A stretch of DNA of 64,000 nucleotides from Nakamurella sp. PAMC28650 (GCF_014303395.1 NZ_CP060298.1:1612001-1676000), one strand, 5' to 3'; positions 38,754 to 47,895 are shown, numbered from the stretch's first letter. Made by a program: numbers and translations. The notes: generated by a model from the sequence alone, not told the origin.

Positions 38754-40702
38754 CGCGGCTGTTCGGCATCCGCGTCCTCATCGTCGTCACGCTGGCCTTC
38801 GGCATCGACTACGTCGTGTGGCGGTGGTTCTTCTCGGTGAACTGGTCGCAGTGGTGGATCGCCGTGCCGTTGGTGATCGTCGAGACCTACAGCCTGATCG
38901 ACTGCATGCTCTTCGGCCTGACCATGTGGAAGCTCAAGGAGCGACCCGAACCCGGACCGCCGCCGGACGACGTCAGCGTCGACGTGTTCATCACCACCTA
39001 CAACGAGCCCATCGACCTGGTGATGAACACCGCGATGGCGGCCAAGGCGATCACCTACCGGCACAAGACCTGGGTGCTGGACGACGGCAACCGGCCGGAG
39101 ATGCGCGCCGCCGCCGAAGCCGAGGGAATCGGCTACATCACGCGCTCTGAAGAGTGGGTCGGGCACTCCCGACATGCCAAGGCGGGCAACCTGAACAACG
39201 CCCTCGGGGCCACCGACGGCGAGTTCATCCTGATCCTGGACGCCGACCAGGTGCCGAAGCCGACCATCCTGGACCGCACTCTGGGCTACTTCTCCGACCC
39301 GGCCGTCGCGCTCGTCCAAACCCAGCAGTTCTTCATCAACGTGCCCACCGAAGACCCACTCGGCAGTCAGGCGCCATTGTTCTACGGCCCCATCCAGCAG
39401 GGCAAGGACGGGTGGAACGCAGCCTTCTTCTGCGGCTCCAACGCAGTGCTGCGCCGCGAGGCGATGATGCAGATGGGCGTCCGTGGTTACGTGAAAGAGG
39501 TCGAGCAGTCGATTCGAAAGGCCCTCAAAGCCGCGGACCAGGTGCTCACCAAGGCCCGCAGGCGGGGCGCCGCGACACCGGGCGAGGCCACCGCAATCAA
39601 TCGGGTGTCGGCGGCCGTCGGAGTGGCCAACCAGCAACTGGCCAGGGGCGAGCTGCTCGCTGAGATCACCTTCGACTTCCAGCTGGCGGTCGATGACGCC
39701 ACCCATGACGTGGTGTCAGCGGACCTGGCCGCGCTGGAGGCCGATCTGGCCGAGATCAACCGGCTGTCAGGCGGTTCGGATCACCCGGGCGGTCTGCTGG
39801 TCGACGACGCCGCGGTCGAGGCGCTGGCGCGTCGGGACTGGTCGCCGCTGGGCGCCCTCGAATCGGTGCGGGCACTGGTCAAGACCATCGACGTCGACCG
39901 GTTCGACGAAGCCCAGCCGGTGATGCCGATGGCCACCATCTCGGTCACCGAGGACATGGCCACCGCGATGCGGCTCCATTCGCACGGTTGGAAGACGGTC
40001 TACCACCACGAGTCCCTCGCCGACGGCCTCGCCCCCGAGGACCTCAACACGATGTTGACGCAGCGGCTGCGCTGGGCGCAGGGCACCATGCAGGTGATGA
40101 TGCGCGAGAACCCCCTGACGCAGAAGGGTCTCAGCACGCCGCAGCGGTTGATGTACTTCGCCACCATGTGGAGTTACCTGTCGGGCTTCGCCGCCCTGGT
40201 GTACATCGCCGCCCCGATCGTCTACCTCTGCTTCGGTGTCCTTCCGGTGCATGCCTTCAGCCTGGACTTCTTCATCCGGTTGATCCCGTTCCTGCTCTGC
40301 AACCAACTGCTCTTCGTCGTCATCGCGAGGGGGATACGCACCTGGCGGGGCATGCAGTACAGCCTGGCGCTGTTCCCGGTGTGGATCAAGGCCTTCACCA
40401 CCGCTTTCGGCAATGTGCACTTCGGCAAGAGCCTCGGTTTCGCCGTCACCCCCAAGACCAAGCAGGAATGGTCGCCGCAGTGGGGTCTGATCCGGCCGCA
40501 GTTGATCGCGATGTCGGCGCTGTTCATCGCCTGCATCGTCGGTGTCATCCGGATGTTCGAAGGTCACGCAGCCGTCAGCAGCACCCTGATCAACATCGCC
40601 TGGGTCGGCTTCGACCTGCTGTTGCTCGGAACCGTCATCACCGCCGCCAGGTACCGCGGCTTCGTCGCCCATGAACCGAGTGAGAAAGGTGTGTCCGTCT
40701 GA
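38750..40702 (+). CDS. Cellulose-synthase-like GT2 glycosyltransferase with large insertion
   Basis: A 650-residue inner-membrane processive glycosyltransferase. Catalytic motifs are LDDG (110-113), LDAD (163-166), TED (400-402) and QRLRW (438-442), all intact. Transmembrane helices lie at about 8-60 and 465-640. Compared with BcsA it has about 155 extra residues (roughly 242-396) between the CGSNAVLRR and TED motifs, rich in Ala/Leu and predicted helical or coiled coil (ADLAALEADLAEINRL). It ends after the last helix with no PilZ domain, so direct c-di-GMP activation is not expected. The listed start is TTG; see the short frame just upstream. Its stop overlaps the STAS gene by one base. The polymer is likely a beta-glucan or beta-linked amino-sugar. 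Confidence 0.9.
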   Translation: MTRLFGIRVLIVVTLAFGIDYVVWRWFFSVNWSQWWIAVPLVIVETYSLIDCMLFGLTMWKLKERPEPGPPPDDVSVDVFITTYNEPIDLVMNTAMAAKAITYRHKTWVLDDGNRPEMRAAAEAEGIGYITRSEEWVGHSRHAKAGNLNNALGATDGEFILILDADQVPKPTILDRTLGYFSDPAVALVQTQQFFINVPTEDPLGSQAPLFYGPIQQGKDGWNAAFFCGSNAVLRREAMMQMGVRGYVKEVEQSIRKALKAADQVLTKARRRGAATPGEATAINRVSAAVGVANQQLARGELLAEITFDFQLAVDDATHDVVSADLAALEADLAEINRLSGGSDHPGGLLVDDAAVEALARRDWSPLGALESVRALVKTIDVDRFDEAQPVMPMATISVTEDMATAMRLHSHGWKTVYHHESLADGLAPEDLNTMLTQRLRWAQGTMQVMMRENPLTQKGLSTPQRLMYFATMWSYLSGFAALVYIAAPIVYLCFGVLPVHAFSLDFFIRLIPFLLCNQLLFVVIARGIRTWRGMQYSLALFPVWIKAFTTAFGNVHFGKSLGFAVTPKTKQEWSPQWGLIRPQLIAMSALFIACIVGVIRMFEGHAAVSSTLINIAWVGFDLLLLGTVITAARYRGFVAHEPSEKGVSV

Positions 40703-41034
40703 TGATCTTCGACGTCGAGTATCCGCAGGAGGGCGCAGCCGTGATCACCGCGAACGGCCGGCTGAACATGGTGGCGGCGCCCAGGCTCCGTGAGCTGATC
40801 ACCGTCACCGTCAACGACAAGGGTTGCTCCCGGGTGGTGGTCGACCTCAACGACACGGAGTTCATCGACTCGTCCGGGCTCGGCGCGCTGATCGCCGGTC
40901 TGAAGACGGCGCGGACCGCGGGCGGGGACCTGCGCATCGCCCGTCCCCAGGAGCAGATCACCACGGTGTTGGAACTGACCAACATGCATCGGGTGCTCCG
41001 GTCCTACGCCAGTGTGGCCGAAAGCCTCGCGTGA
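40702..41034 (+). CDS. STAS-domain anti-sigma-factor antagonist-like protein
   Basis: A 110-residue single STAS domain. The phosphorylatable serine motif is FIDSSGLGALIAG, as in SpoIIAA/RsbV/SypA proteins. Its ATG overlaps the synthase stop by one base and its stop overlaps the next start (GTGA), so all three are coupled. In the family an RsbW-like kinase phosphorylates the serine and a PP2C phosphatase removes the phosphate. Both activities are predicted in the next gene. The target (sigma factor system, synthase or another partner) is unknown. Confidence 0.92.
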   Translation: MIFDVEYPQEGAAVITANGRLNMVAAPRLRELITVTVNDKGCSRVVVDLNDTEFIDSSGLGALIAGLKTARTAGGDLRIARPQEQITTVLELTNMHRVLRSYASVAESLA

Positions 41035-42764
41035 GCGCGGCCACCACCCTGGAACGCACCCTGCAGCACTGCGTGCAGCCGGCCGACCTGGACCGGATCC
41101 ACGAGTTGCTCGCCGACTTGTTCAGCGATGCAGGGGATGTCGACGGGCGGGACCGGATCGGCTTCGAGTTGGCCGTGATCGAGGTGGCCGGCAACATCGC
41201 CGAGCACAGCAGCCGCAGCCCGGGCTTCACCTGCGATCTGGTGATACGGATCCAGCCGGACCGGCTCGAGGCGGAGTTCCGCGACAGCGGCGAGGAGATC
41301 ACGGTGGATCTCGATGACGCACAGCTGCCGGACGACCTCGCCGAGAGCGGTCGCGGGCTGGCCATCGCACGGGCCGCCGTGAGCGAGTTGACCTACCTGC
41401 GCGAGGGGTCGGAGAACACCTGGCGGATCCGGCGTGACCGCACGGTCGTCGAGCCTGCTCCGAGCGTCGCCAACCCCCGCCGTCTGAAGGCGGCACAGAC
41501 CGCGGCGCCCCGACCCGGCATCGTGCTGGTGGTGGAGGACGACCCGGACCTGGGTGGTTTCCTGCGTGCCGCGCTGGAGCGGAAGGTGGACCGGAAGGTC
41601 CGGCTGGCCGAGAACGCGCTCCTGGCCATGAAGATCCTCTCCGAGGAGTCGGTGGACGTCCTGCTGACCGACATCCAGATGCCCGGGATGACCGGTCTGG
41701 AGATGGTCAGCAAGGTCCGTCAGAGTTTTCCGGCCCTGCCGATCATCATGATGACGGCGCATGCAAGTGTCGACTACGCCATCTCCGCGTTGCGTCATCA
41801 GGTGGACGAGTTCCTGGTCAAGCCGGTCTCGGCTGCGCAGTTGGTGCCCAAGGTCAAGGACCTGGCCGCTCGCGGCGCCGCCGCCCGCCAGACCGCCCGC
41901 GCGCTGGCGAACGCGGATCCGGCGGCGACCGCCGAGGCGGAGATGGTGCGCCTCGAGCGGGAGATGCTCCAGGACCTCGCGAACACGATGGGCCTGCAGA
42001 CCAGCCTGTCGCAGCAGCTGGAGCAGGCCGCGAAGGTGCAGCGAGACCTGTTGCCGCGCAAAGCTCCGGTGCTGGCGGGCTGGGATCTGGCCGGTACCTG
42101 CGTGCCGTCCTTCGCCATCGGCGGCGATTTCTACGACTGGTACCCGCGGGCCGGGGGGGTCGAGTTCGTCGTCGCCGATGTGATGGGCAAGGGCATCCCG
42201 GCGGCGCTCGTCACGGCCACCGTCCGCGCGGTGATGCGCGGTATCGATCTCTCGGCCGGCCCGGGGCAGTCGATGCGGACGGCAGCCGCCCTGCTCACCC
42301 ACGACCTGGAGGAGACCGGCACCTTCGTCACGATGTTCCTGGGTCAGTTGGACGGCGCCAGTGGAACGCTTCGGTACGCCGATGCCGGGCACGGGCTCAG
42401 CCTGCACGTCAGGGCCGACGGTTCGGTCGGCCAGTTGGTCAGCGACGACCTACCGCTCGGCGTCGAAACCGGTGTCCCCGGGGTGATGTCGCGGGGGGAG
42501 CGCGAGATCACCCTCGGGCCGGGGGACAGCCTGGTGTCCTTCAGCGACGGCCTCTTCGATCTGCTCGGCGGTGATCGCCAGGCCATCGACGAGATCGCGG
42601 CGATCATCTCCGGTGCCCGGTCCTGCACCGACATCATCGACCGGGTCACCGCTCTGGCGTCCGGGAACACCCTGATCGACGACGTCACCGTGGTCGCGCT
42701 GAGACGGGACAGCTCGGTCCCCGCGCTGACGACCACTGTTCCCATCGTCACGGAGGAATCATGA
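41031..42764 (+). CDS. HATPase-REC-PP2C three-domain regulator (SypE-like)
   Basis: A 577-residue switch protein. Residues 1-140 are an RsbW-like serine kinase ATPase domain with N-box ELAVIEVAGNIAEHS, FRDSG and GRGLAIA. Residues 163-280 are a receiver with D214 (LLTDIQMPG) and K264 (FLVKP). A coiled region (about 300-340) leads to a PP2C phosphatase (345-560) with metal Asp in GGDFYDW, VADVMGKG, SDGLFD and DDVT. The order kinase-REC-PP2C is that of Vibrio SypE, which controls the STAS protein SypA. Here a STAS gene directly precedes it, and phosphorylation of D214 should set the kinase/phosphatase balance on that protein. Start GTG 41031 overlaps the STAS stop. Confidence 0.93.
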   Translation: MSAATTLERTLQHCVQPADLDRIHELLADLFSDAGDVDGRDRIGFELAVIEVAGNIAEHSSRSPGFTCDLVIRIQPDRLEAEFRDSGEEITVDLDDAQLPDDLAESGRGLAIARAAVSELTYLREGSENTWRIRRDRTVVEPAPSVANPRRLKAAQTAAPRPGIVLVVEDDPDLGGFLRAALERKVDRKVRLAENALLAMKILSEESVDVLLTDIQMPGMTGLEMVSKVRQSFPALPIIMMTAHASVDYAISALRHQVDEFLVKPVSAAQLVPKVKDLAARGAAARQTARALANADPAATAEAEMVRLEREMLQDLANTMGLQTSLSQQLEQAAKVQRDLLPRKAPVLAGWDLAGTCVPSFAIGGDFYDWYPRAGGVEFVVADVMGKGIPAALVTATVRAVMRGIDLSAGPGQSMRTAAALLTHDLEETGTFVTMFLGQLDGASGTLRYADAGHGLSLHVRADGSVGQLVSDDLPLGVETGVPGVMSRGEREITLGPGDSLVSFSDGLFDLLGGDRQAIDEIAAIISGARSCTDIIDRVTALASGNTLIDDVTVVALRRDSSVPALTTTVPIVTEES

Positions 42765-43819
42765 CCACGCCGTACCACGTGCTGGTGGTCGAGGACGATC
42801 CGGACGTCGCCGAGTTCGTCAAGCTCGTTCTGATCAAGCGGGCCGGGATGGTCGTGCAGATGGCCAACAACGCGAACCTCGCCTTCGAACTGTTGCAGCA
42901 GCACGAGTTCGATGCCCTGATCACTGATATCGAGATGCCCGGCGCCTCGGGTCTCGACCTGGTGGCCAGGGTGCGGCAGCTCCGCCCACAGCTTCCCATC
43001 GTGGTGATGACGGCGCACGCATCGGTCGACTACGCCGTCACCGCCCTGCGTCACGCCGCCGACGAGTTCCTCACCAAGCCGATCGCCTCCGCCTACCTGG
43101 CGGCGCGGATGACAGCCCTGGCCGAGCGGGGCAGGGCCGACCGCATCGCCGCAGCCGGTCAGGTGATCCTGGCCATCGGCGCCCACCCCGACGATGTCGA
43201 GATCGGTGTCGGTGGCCTGCTCGCCGCGCACCGGGCCGGCGGCGACTCGATCGTCATCCTCACCATGTCCAGGGGCGATCGGGGCGGTGACCCCAACGAC
43301 CGACAGCACGAATCACTGGCGTCCGCCGACCTTCTCGATGCCCGGCTGTTCCTGGAGGATCTGGTGGACACCAAGATCGGCCCGGCCGACCCGACCGTCT
43401 CGATCATCGAGCGGGTGGTCGCCGAGGTGGCGCCGAGCATCGTCTACACGCACTCGTCGCACGATCGTCACCAGGATCATCGGGCCGTCCATCAGGCGAC
43501 GACGGTGGCCACCCGTCGGGTGCCCACCGTCGCGTGCTACCAGAGTCCCTCCGCCACCGTCGATTACCAACCCAACAGATTCGTCCCGATCGACGGGTTC
43601 ACCGATGCGAAGATGGCTCTGCTGGCGTGCTTCGCCTCGCAGAGCGACGTCCGCGCCTACCTGGAGCCGGACTTCGTGCTGGCCACCGCCAGGTACTGGT
43701 CGCGATTCGGCGGCGGCCGCAGTTGCGAGCCGCTCGAGGTCATCCGCGACACCTCCGGGATCGGGCAGGTCGGCACACCGTCCCGGCGGGTCGCGGCTCC
43801 TCTGCCCGGTCTGGTCTGA
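42761..43819 (+). CDS. Response regulator fused to PIG-L/LmbE deacetylase
   Basis: A 352-residue protein. Residues 5-125 are a receiver (EDDPDVAEF, D56 in LITDIEMPG, K106 in FLTKP). Residues 134-340 are a PIG-L zinc de-N-acetylase, with AIGAHPDDVEIGVGG (H142, D145) and the second ligand region HSSHDRHQDHRAVHQ intact. PIG-L enzymes deacetylate GlcNAc-type substrates. A receiver as the input domain suggests phosphorylation controls the deacetylase. It starts 4 bases inside the upstream stop (ATGA). It lacks a signal peptide, so it acts on a cytoplasmic precursor or nucleotide sugar rather than the exported polymer. Confidence 0.92.
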   Translation: MTTPYHVLVVEDDPDVAEFVKLVLIKRAGMVVQMANNANLAFELLQQHEFDALITDIEMPGASGLDLVARVRQLRPQLPIVVMTAHASVDYAVTALRHAADEFLTKPIASAYLAARMTALAERGRADRIAAAGQVILAIGAHPDDVEIGVGGLLAAHRAGGDSIVILTMSRGDRGGDPNDRQHESLASADLLDARLFLEDLVDTKIGPADPTVSIIERVVAEVAPSIVYTHSSHDRHQDHRAVHQATTVATRRVPTVACYQSPSATVDYQPNRFVPIDGFTDAKMALLACFASQSDVRAYLEPDFVLATARYWSRFGGGRSCEPLEVIRDTSGIGQVGTPSRRVAAPLPGLV

Positions 43820-43823
43820 GCAG

Positions 43824-44258
43824 ATGACTTCCCTCCCGACCGAATCCCCCACTCCCACCGCCGGCCCGGCGCCCGCCCCGGACATCGCGCCGCCGGCCGG
43901 TCCTGATCCGACCGTGCTGATCGTCGACGACGAACCAGACCAGTTGGGACTGCTGACCGCGTATTTCACGCGGGCCGGCTGCACCGTCATCGCACTGTCC
44001 ACCGGTGAACAGGCGCTCGCGCTGCCGAGTGCGATCCCGCTGGACCTGATGCTGCTGGACCTCCTGCTGCCGCGGATCAACGGCTGGGAACTGACCAAGC
44101 GGCTGCGCGAGCGCCACCCCGGCTGCCCGATCGCCATCACCTCGATCCTCGAGCCCGAGCACTACCCACAGGCGGACGCCGTCCTGCCCAAACCCGTGAC
44201 CAAGGCGCAGATCCGACAGTTGCTCGCGACGACGATCCCGAGATGGGAACCGAGATGA
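43824..44258 (+). CDS. Single-domain response regulator
   Basis: A 144-residue protein with a Pro/Thr/Ala-rich N-terminus (1-30) and one receiver: IVDDEPDQLGLL, the phospho-Asp in LLDLLLPRING and the Lys in VLPKP. It has no output domain. It probably acts by protein contact or as a phosphate sink/shuttle from the histidine kinase encoded two genes downstream. Coupled to the next gene by an ATGA overlap. Confidence 0.88.
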   Translation: MTSLPTESPTPTAGPAPAPDIAPPAGPDPTVLIVDDEPDQLGLLTAYFTRAGCTVIALSTGEQALALPSAIPLDLMLLDLLLPRINGWELTKRLRERHPGCPIAITSILEPEHYPQADAVLPKPVTKAQIRQLLATTIPRWEPR

Positions 44259-44677
44259 CAGTGGTAGCAGAGCAGTTGGGCGACGCCCCGCACGTCCCGT
44301 TGGTGGTGATCGCCGATGACGACGCAGACATCCGCCGGCTCGTGGAGGTGGCGGCCGGCCGGGCCGGCGCGATCGTCGGAGCCAACGTCGCCGATGGCCT
44401 CGCCGCCCTCGAGGCGATCCGGGAGCTGCGTCCGGACCTGGCGATCCTGGACGTCTCGATGCCGGGCATGGACGGACTGGATGTCTGCCGAGCTGTCCGG
44501 GCGGAGGATGGCATGCGGGGCACCAAGATTCTGCTGCTGTCCGCTGCCGTTCATCCGGAGGCGATCAAGGCCGGCCGCCTGGCCGGTGCAGACCTCTACG
44601 GACAGAAACCATTTCGGCTCAAAGTACTGCAGGAACAGATTCTCGGGCTGTTGAGCATCCAGTTGTCGGCGCGATGA
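44255..44677 (+). CDS. Single-domain response regulator
   Basis: A 140-residue receiver: VIADDDADIRRL, phospho-Asp in LAILDVSMPGMDGLDV, Ser in LLLSAAV and Lys in GQKPF. It has no output domain. ATG 44255 (overlapping the previous stop) is preferred to ATG 44243. It overlaps the histidine kinase start by 4 bases, so the two are probably a cognate pair. Confidence 0.88.
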   Translation: MTVVAEQLGDAPHVPLVVIADDDADIRRLVEVAAGRAGAIVGANVADGLAALEAIRELRPDLAILDVSMPGMDGLDVCRAVRAEDGMRGTKILLLSAAVHPEAIKAGRLAGADLYGQKPFRLKVLQEQILGLLSIQLSAR

Positions 44678-46482
44678 GCGGGGCCGGGCTCCTCCAGCGG
44701 CCGGCCGCCCTGACCACCGGACGGCCGAAGCAGAACGACATGGTGCGTCACCTCCACCGGCTCGCGTCCGACCCGAACTCGGTGCTGGAAAGGCAGCTGT
44801 CCATCGCGGTCGTCTTCGCGTTGTCGTTGTCGGTGCTGGCGCTTCCGTTCTCCCGCGGGGCGAGCAGTGCCGGGGTGTTGGTGGCCGCGGTGTTGATGGC
44901 CGCGAGCACCGCGGCCGCCTTCGTCCTCCACCGGCCGGCCTACCACTGGCGAACGGCGGCCATCGTGCCCCTGGTCGACATCCTGGCGGTCGGATTCCTG
45001 CGCGCCGCGACCGGCGGGCCCTCCTCGGTGTTCGGAATCATGCTGGTGCTGCCGGTGATCTCGCTCGGCGTGGAGCCGGGCCGACTGCCGCTGCTGTTCG
45101 GCGGAATCGTCACCGTCGGCGCCATGATGCTGCCGCTGGCCTTCAATTCGGCCGCTTTCGCCGGGGGCCAGTGGATCAGGGTCTTCTTCACGCCGATCAT
45201 GCTGGGTCTGACGTGCGTCTTCGTCAGCGTGCTGACCAGGCGCCTTCGCTCTCGGGTCCGGGCCGTCGAGCAACTGCGCGGTGACCAGGAGATCCTGCTC
45301 GCTGCGGCCCAGGATCACGCCGATGCCAGTGCCTCGGCCTCTGCGTTGCTCCGCGAGTCGGCCAATCAGCTGTCCAGCATCATCGACGGCGTGACCGAGC
45401 AGGCCATCATCGCCACCGATCCCGCCGGGCGCATCGAGATGTTCAACTCGGGCGCCCAGAAGATGCTCCGCGTGGCGGCCCACGACGTGATCGGTCGCTC
45501 CATCATCGACCTGGACTGGGCGCGGGAGCCGGCCCAATCCGGCGATCAGCCACGGACACCGTCGACGGCCGGCCGGTTCGCGGCGCTGGTCGCCGGCGTC
45601 CGCCCCGGTCGGCCGCAGCTCGGTGATCACACCTATCAGGCGAACGGCCGCCCGCCCATGCAGATCCAGGTGGCGATCACCGCCCGCCGCGATGCCGCCG
45701 GTGACATCGACGGATTCCTCTTCGTCGGCACCGACGTCACCGTCGATCGTGAGGCGGCCAAGATGAAGGACGAGTTTGTCAACCTGATCTCGCACGAATT
45801 GCGGACTCCGCTGAGTTCCATTCTCGGCTACCTCGAACTGATCGCCGACGACGACGACAATCCGTTGTCGGACGAGCAGCTGAAGTATCTGGCGACCGTC
45901 GACCGAAATGCGAACCGGCTGCTGCGACTGGTCTCCGATCTTCTGTTCACGGCTCAGGTCGAATCCGGTCGTTTTCATCTGCAGAAGGAATCGGTTGACC
46001 TGCAGGCACTGGTGGTGGCGGCGCTGGAAACGGCCACTCCGGGTGCAACTGCGCGCAACGTGGCGTTGCGGATGTCCGTCCCGCCGGAGGCCGTGGACGT
46101 CTGGGGCGATCCCGGCCGGCTCGGGCAGGCGGTGGACAACCTCATCTCCAACGCGGTCAAGTTCACGCCGGCCGGTGGCCGGGTCGTCGTCACCCTCGGC
46201 ACCACCGACGAACCGGAGCCGAGGGCGCTGATCGGCGTCACCGATACCGGTATGGGCATTCCGCCGGACGAGGTGGACAGATTGTTCTCGAGGTTCTTCC
46301 GGGCCTCCACCGCGACCGCCAATGCCGTTCCCGGTGTGGGATTGGGCCTGACCATCACCAAGGCGATCGCCTCTGCACACGGCGGCGAGATCCGGGTGGC
46401 CAGCACGGTGGGGGAGGGAACCATCTTCGTCCTGGACCTGCCGAGGATGGCGAAGGCACCCATTCCCGTGCCGGCGTCCTGA
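44674..46482 (+). CDS. Membrane sensor histidine kinase with PAS domain
   Basis: A 602-residue kinase. The N-terminus has about five to six membrane helices (residues 40-190) with almost no periplasmic loop, so it may sense the membrane or an intramembrane signal. A coiled linker is followed by PAS (about 240-355), then HisKA with H374 (LISHELRTPLSSILG). The ATPase domain has DNLISNAVKF, DTGMGIP and GVGLGLTI. No receiver is attached. It is the last gene of the overlapping set and the natural phosphodonor for the four receivers in the operon. Confidence 0.93.
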   Translation: MSGAGLLQRPAALTTGRPKQNDMVRHLHRLASDPNSVLERQLSIAVVFALSLSVLALPFSRGASSAGVLVAAVLMAASTAAAFVLHRPAYHWRTAAIVPLVDILAVGFLRAATGGPSSVFGIMLVLPVISLGVEPGRLPLLFGGIVTVGAMMLPLAFNSAAFAGGQWIRVFFTPIMLGLTCVFVSVLTRRLRSRVRAVEQLRGDQEILLAAAQDHADASASASALLRESANQLSSIIDGVTEQAIIATDPAGRIEMFNSGAQKMLRVAAHDVIGRSIIDLDWAREPAQSGDQPRTPSTAGRFAALVAGVRPGRPQLGDHTYQANGRPPMQIQVAITARRDAAGDIDGFLFVGTDVTVDREAAKMKDEFVNLISHELRTPLSSILGYLELIADDDDNPLSDEQLKYLATVDRNANRLLRLVSDLLFTAQVESGRFHLQKESVDLQALVVAALETATPGATARNVALRMSVPPEAVDVWGDPGRLGQAVDNLISNAVKFTPAGGRVVVTLGTTDEPEPRALIGVTDTGMGIPPDEVDRLFSRFFRASTATANAVPGVGLGLTITKAIASAHGGEIRVASTVGEGTIFVLDLPRMAKAPIPVPAS

Positions 46483-46591
46483 GGTTTTCGCGCGATAGAC
46501 GCCCCGATCGAAATGGATCGGCTTTTCGGACGAGGGGTGGGGCGATGTCGGCGATGACTCGTCAGGTGGGTAGCAGTGCAGTGATGGCCGG

Positions 46592-47865
46592 ATGAAGCTC
46601 CATTCGGCCATGACCGGCGATCTGACGGCCGGGGCGCCACCGGCGGACGTCGGGTCGATCGTGTCCGCAGGTCGGGTCCGAACTCTCTTCCAGCCGATCG
46701 TGGACCTCGAGTCCGGTGCGGTCGTCGGCTACGAGCCGTTGAGCCGGGGACCCTCCGGGCCGCTGGAGGCACCGGACCTGCTGTTCGCCGCCGCCCGGGA
46801 GGCGGACCTCCTGCAGGAACTCGACGAGCTCTGTCGCGCAACGCGCTGGGCACCGCCAGGTCGGCCGGGATCGGTGATCCGATGACGCTGTTCGTCAACG
46901 TCGAACCCGAGACGGTCAGCGAACTGTTCCTGGAACGCCTGGTCGCTTCGGCGCAGGAGGTCGACCCGTGCCTGCAGCTGGTGCTGGAGATCACCGAACG
47001 TGCCCTGGACTCCCGGCCCGCCGAGTTGCTGCGGATCATCCGCCGGTTGCGCAGGGCGGGCTGGCGGATCGCGATGGACGACGTCGGCGCCGACGACCTG
47101 TCGTTGGCCTTCATGTCGCTGCTGCAACCCGACATCATCAAACTGGACATGTCCCTGGTGCAGGGCCGGCCGACCCAGGGCGGCGCCCAGATCATGAACG
47201 CCGTCAACGCCTATGCCGAGCGGACCGGCTGCCTCATCCTGGCCGAAGGCATCGAGACGGCCACTCATCTGGAGATGGCACGCGCCCTGGGGGCCCGGCT
47301 GGGTCAGGGCTGGATGTTCGGTCGTCCGACCCGGGTGGTGCCACCGGCCGCGGCGGTCCGACGGCTCGGTTTCCGGGCGCAGATCGTTCCGGAAGCGGTC
47401 TACTCGCCGTTCGAGGACCTGACGACCGGCTTGACCGTCCGTCGATCGACCAAGCTGCTGCTGGTCCAGGTCAGCAAGACGCTGGAGGCCGAGGCGGCGC
47501 TGCTGGGTACGACCGCCCTGGTGCTGTCGACGTTCCAGGAGGCCAAGAACTTCACCACGGCAACGGCGGACCGCTACCGGAGGCTGGCGCAGAAGGTCGG
47601 CTTCGTTGCGGTGTTCGGCCGTGGGGTCACCGCGGAGCCCACGGCGGGTGTGCGCGGAGGCGACCTGCACCCCGACGACCCGATCGTCGGTGAGTATGAC
47701 ATCGCTGTGCTGTCACCACATTTCGGCGCCGCGCTGCTGGCCCGCGACATCGGTGACGCCGGACACGACGAGGCGCGCCTGTTCGAGTTCGTCGTGACCT
47801 ACGACCGCAGGATCGTCGAGCGGGTGGCCGAGACGCTCCTGACCCGCATCCGCCCCGCCAGGTGA
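46592..47865 (+). pseudogene. EAL-DICT c-di-GMP phosphodiesterase, frameshifted
   Basis: Two frames together encode an EAL domain and a C-terminal DICT sensory domain. The first (46592-46885) has LFQPIVDLESGAVVGYEPLSRG, the EAL start. The second (46882-47865) has TLFVNVEPET, LEITERAL, MDDVGADD, IKLDMSLV, LAEGIET and QGWMFGRP, so all EAL catalytic residues exist across the pair. At about 46830 the coding moves one base back: after LCR the continuing sequence is NALGTARSAGIGDPMTLF. The ATGA overlap at 46882 could allow reinitiation, but splitting an EAL barrel there would be unusual. A missing base, real or by sequencing, is more likely. Confidence 0.82.
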
Positions 47866-47895
47866 TCCACGGTTGATCAACGGCTGCCCGACGGG

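Noticed and set aside
38750-40702. True BcsA with PilZ domain
   Set aside because: The protein ends right after the last membrane helix; no RxxxR or D/NxSxxG motif follows.
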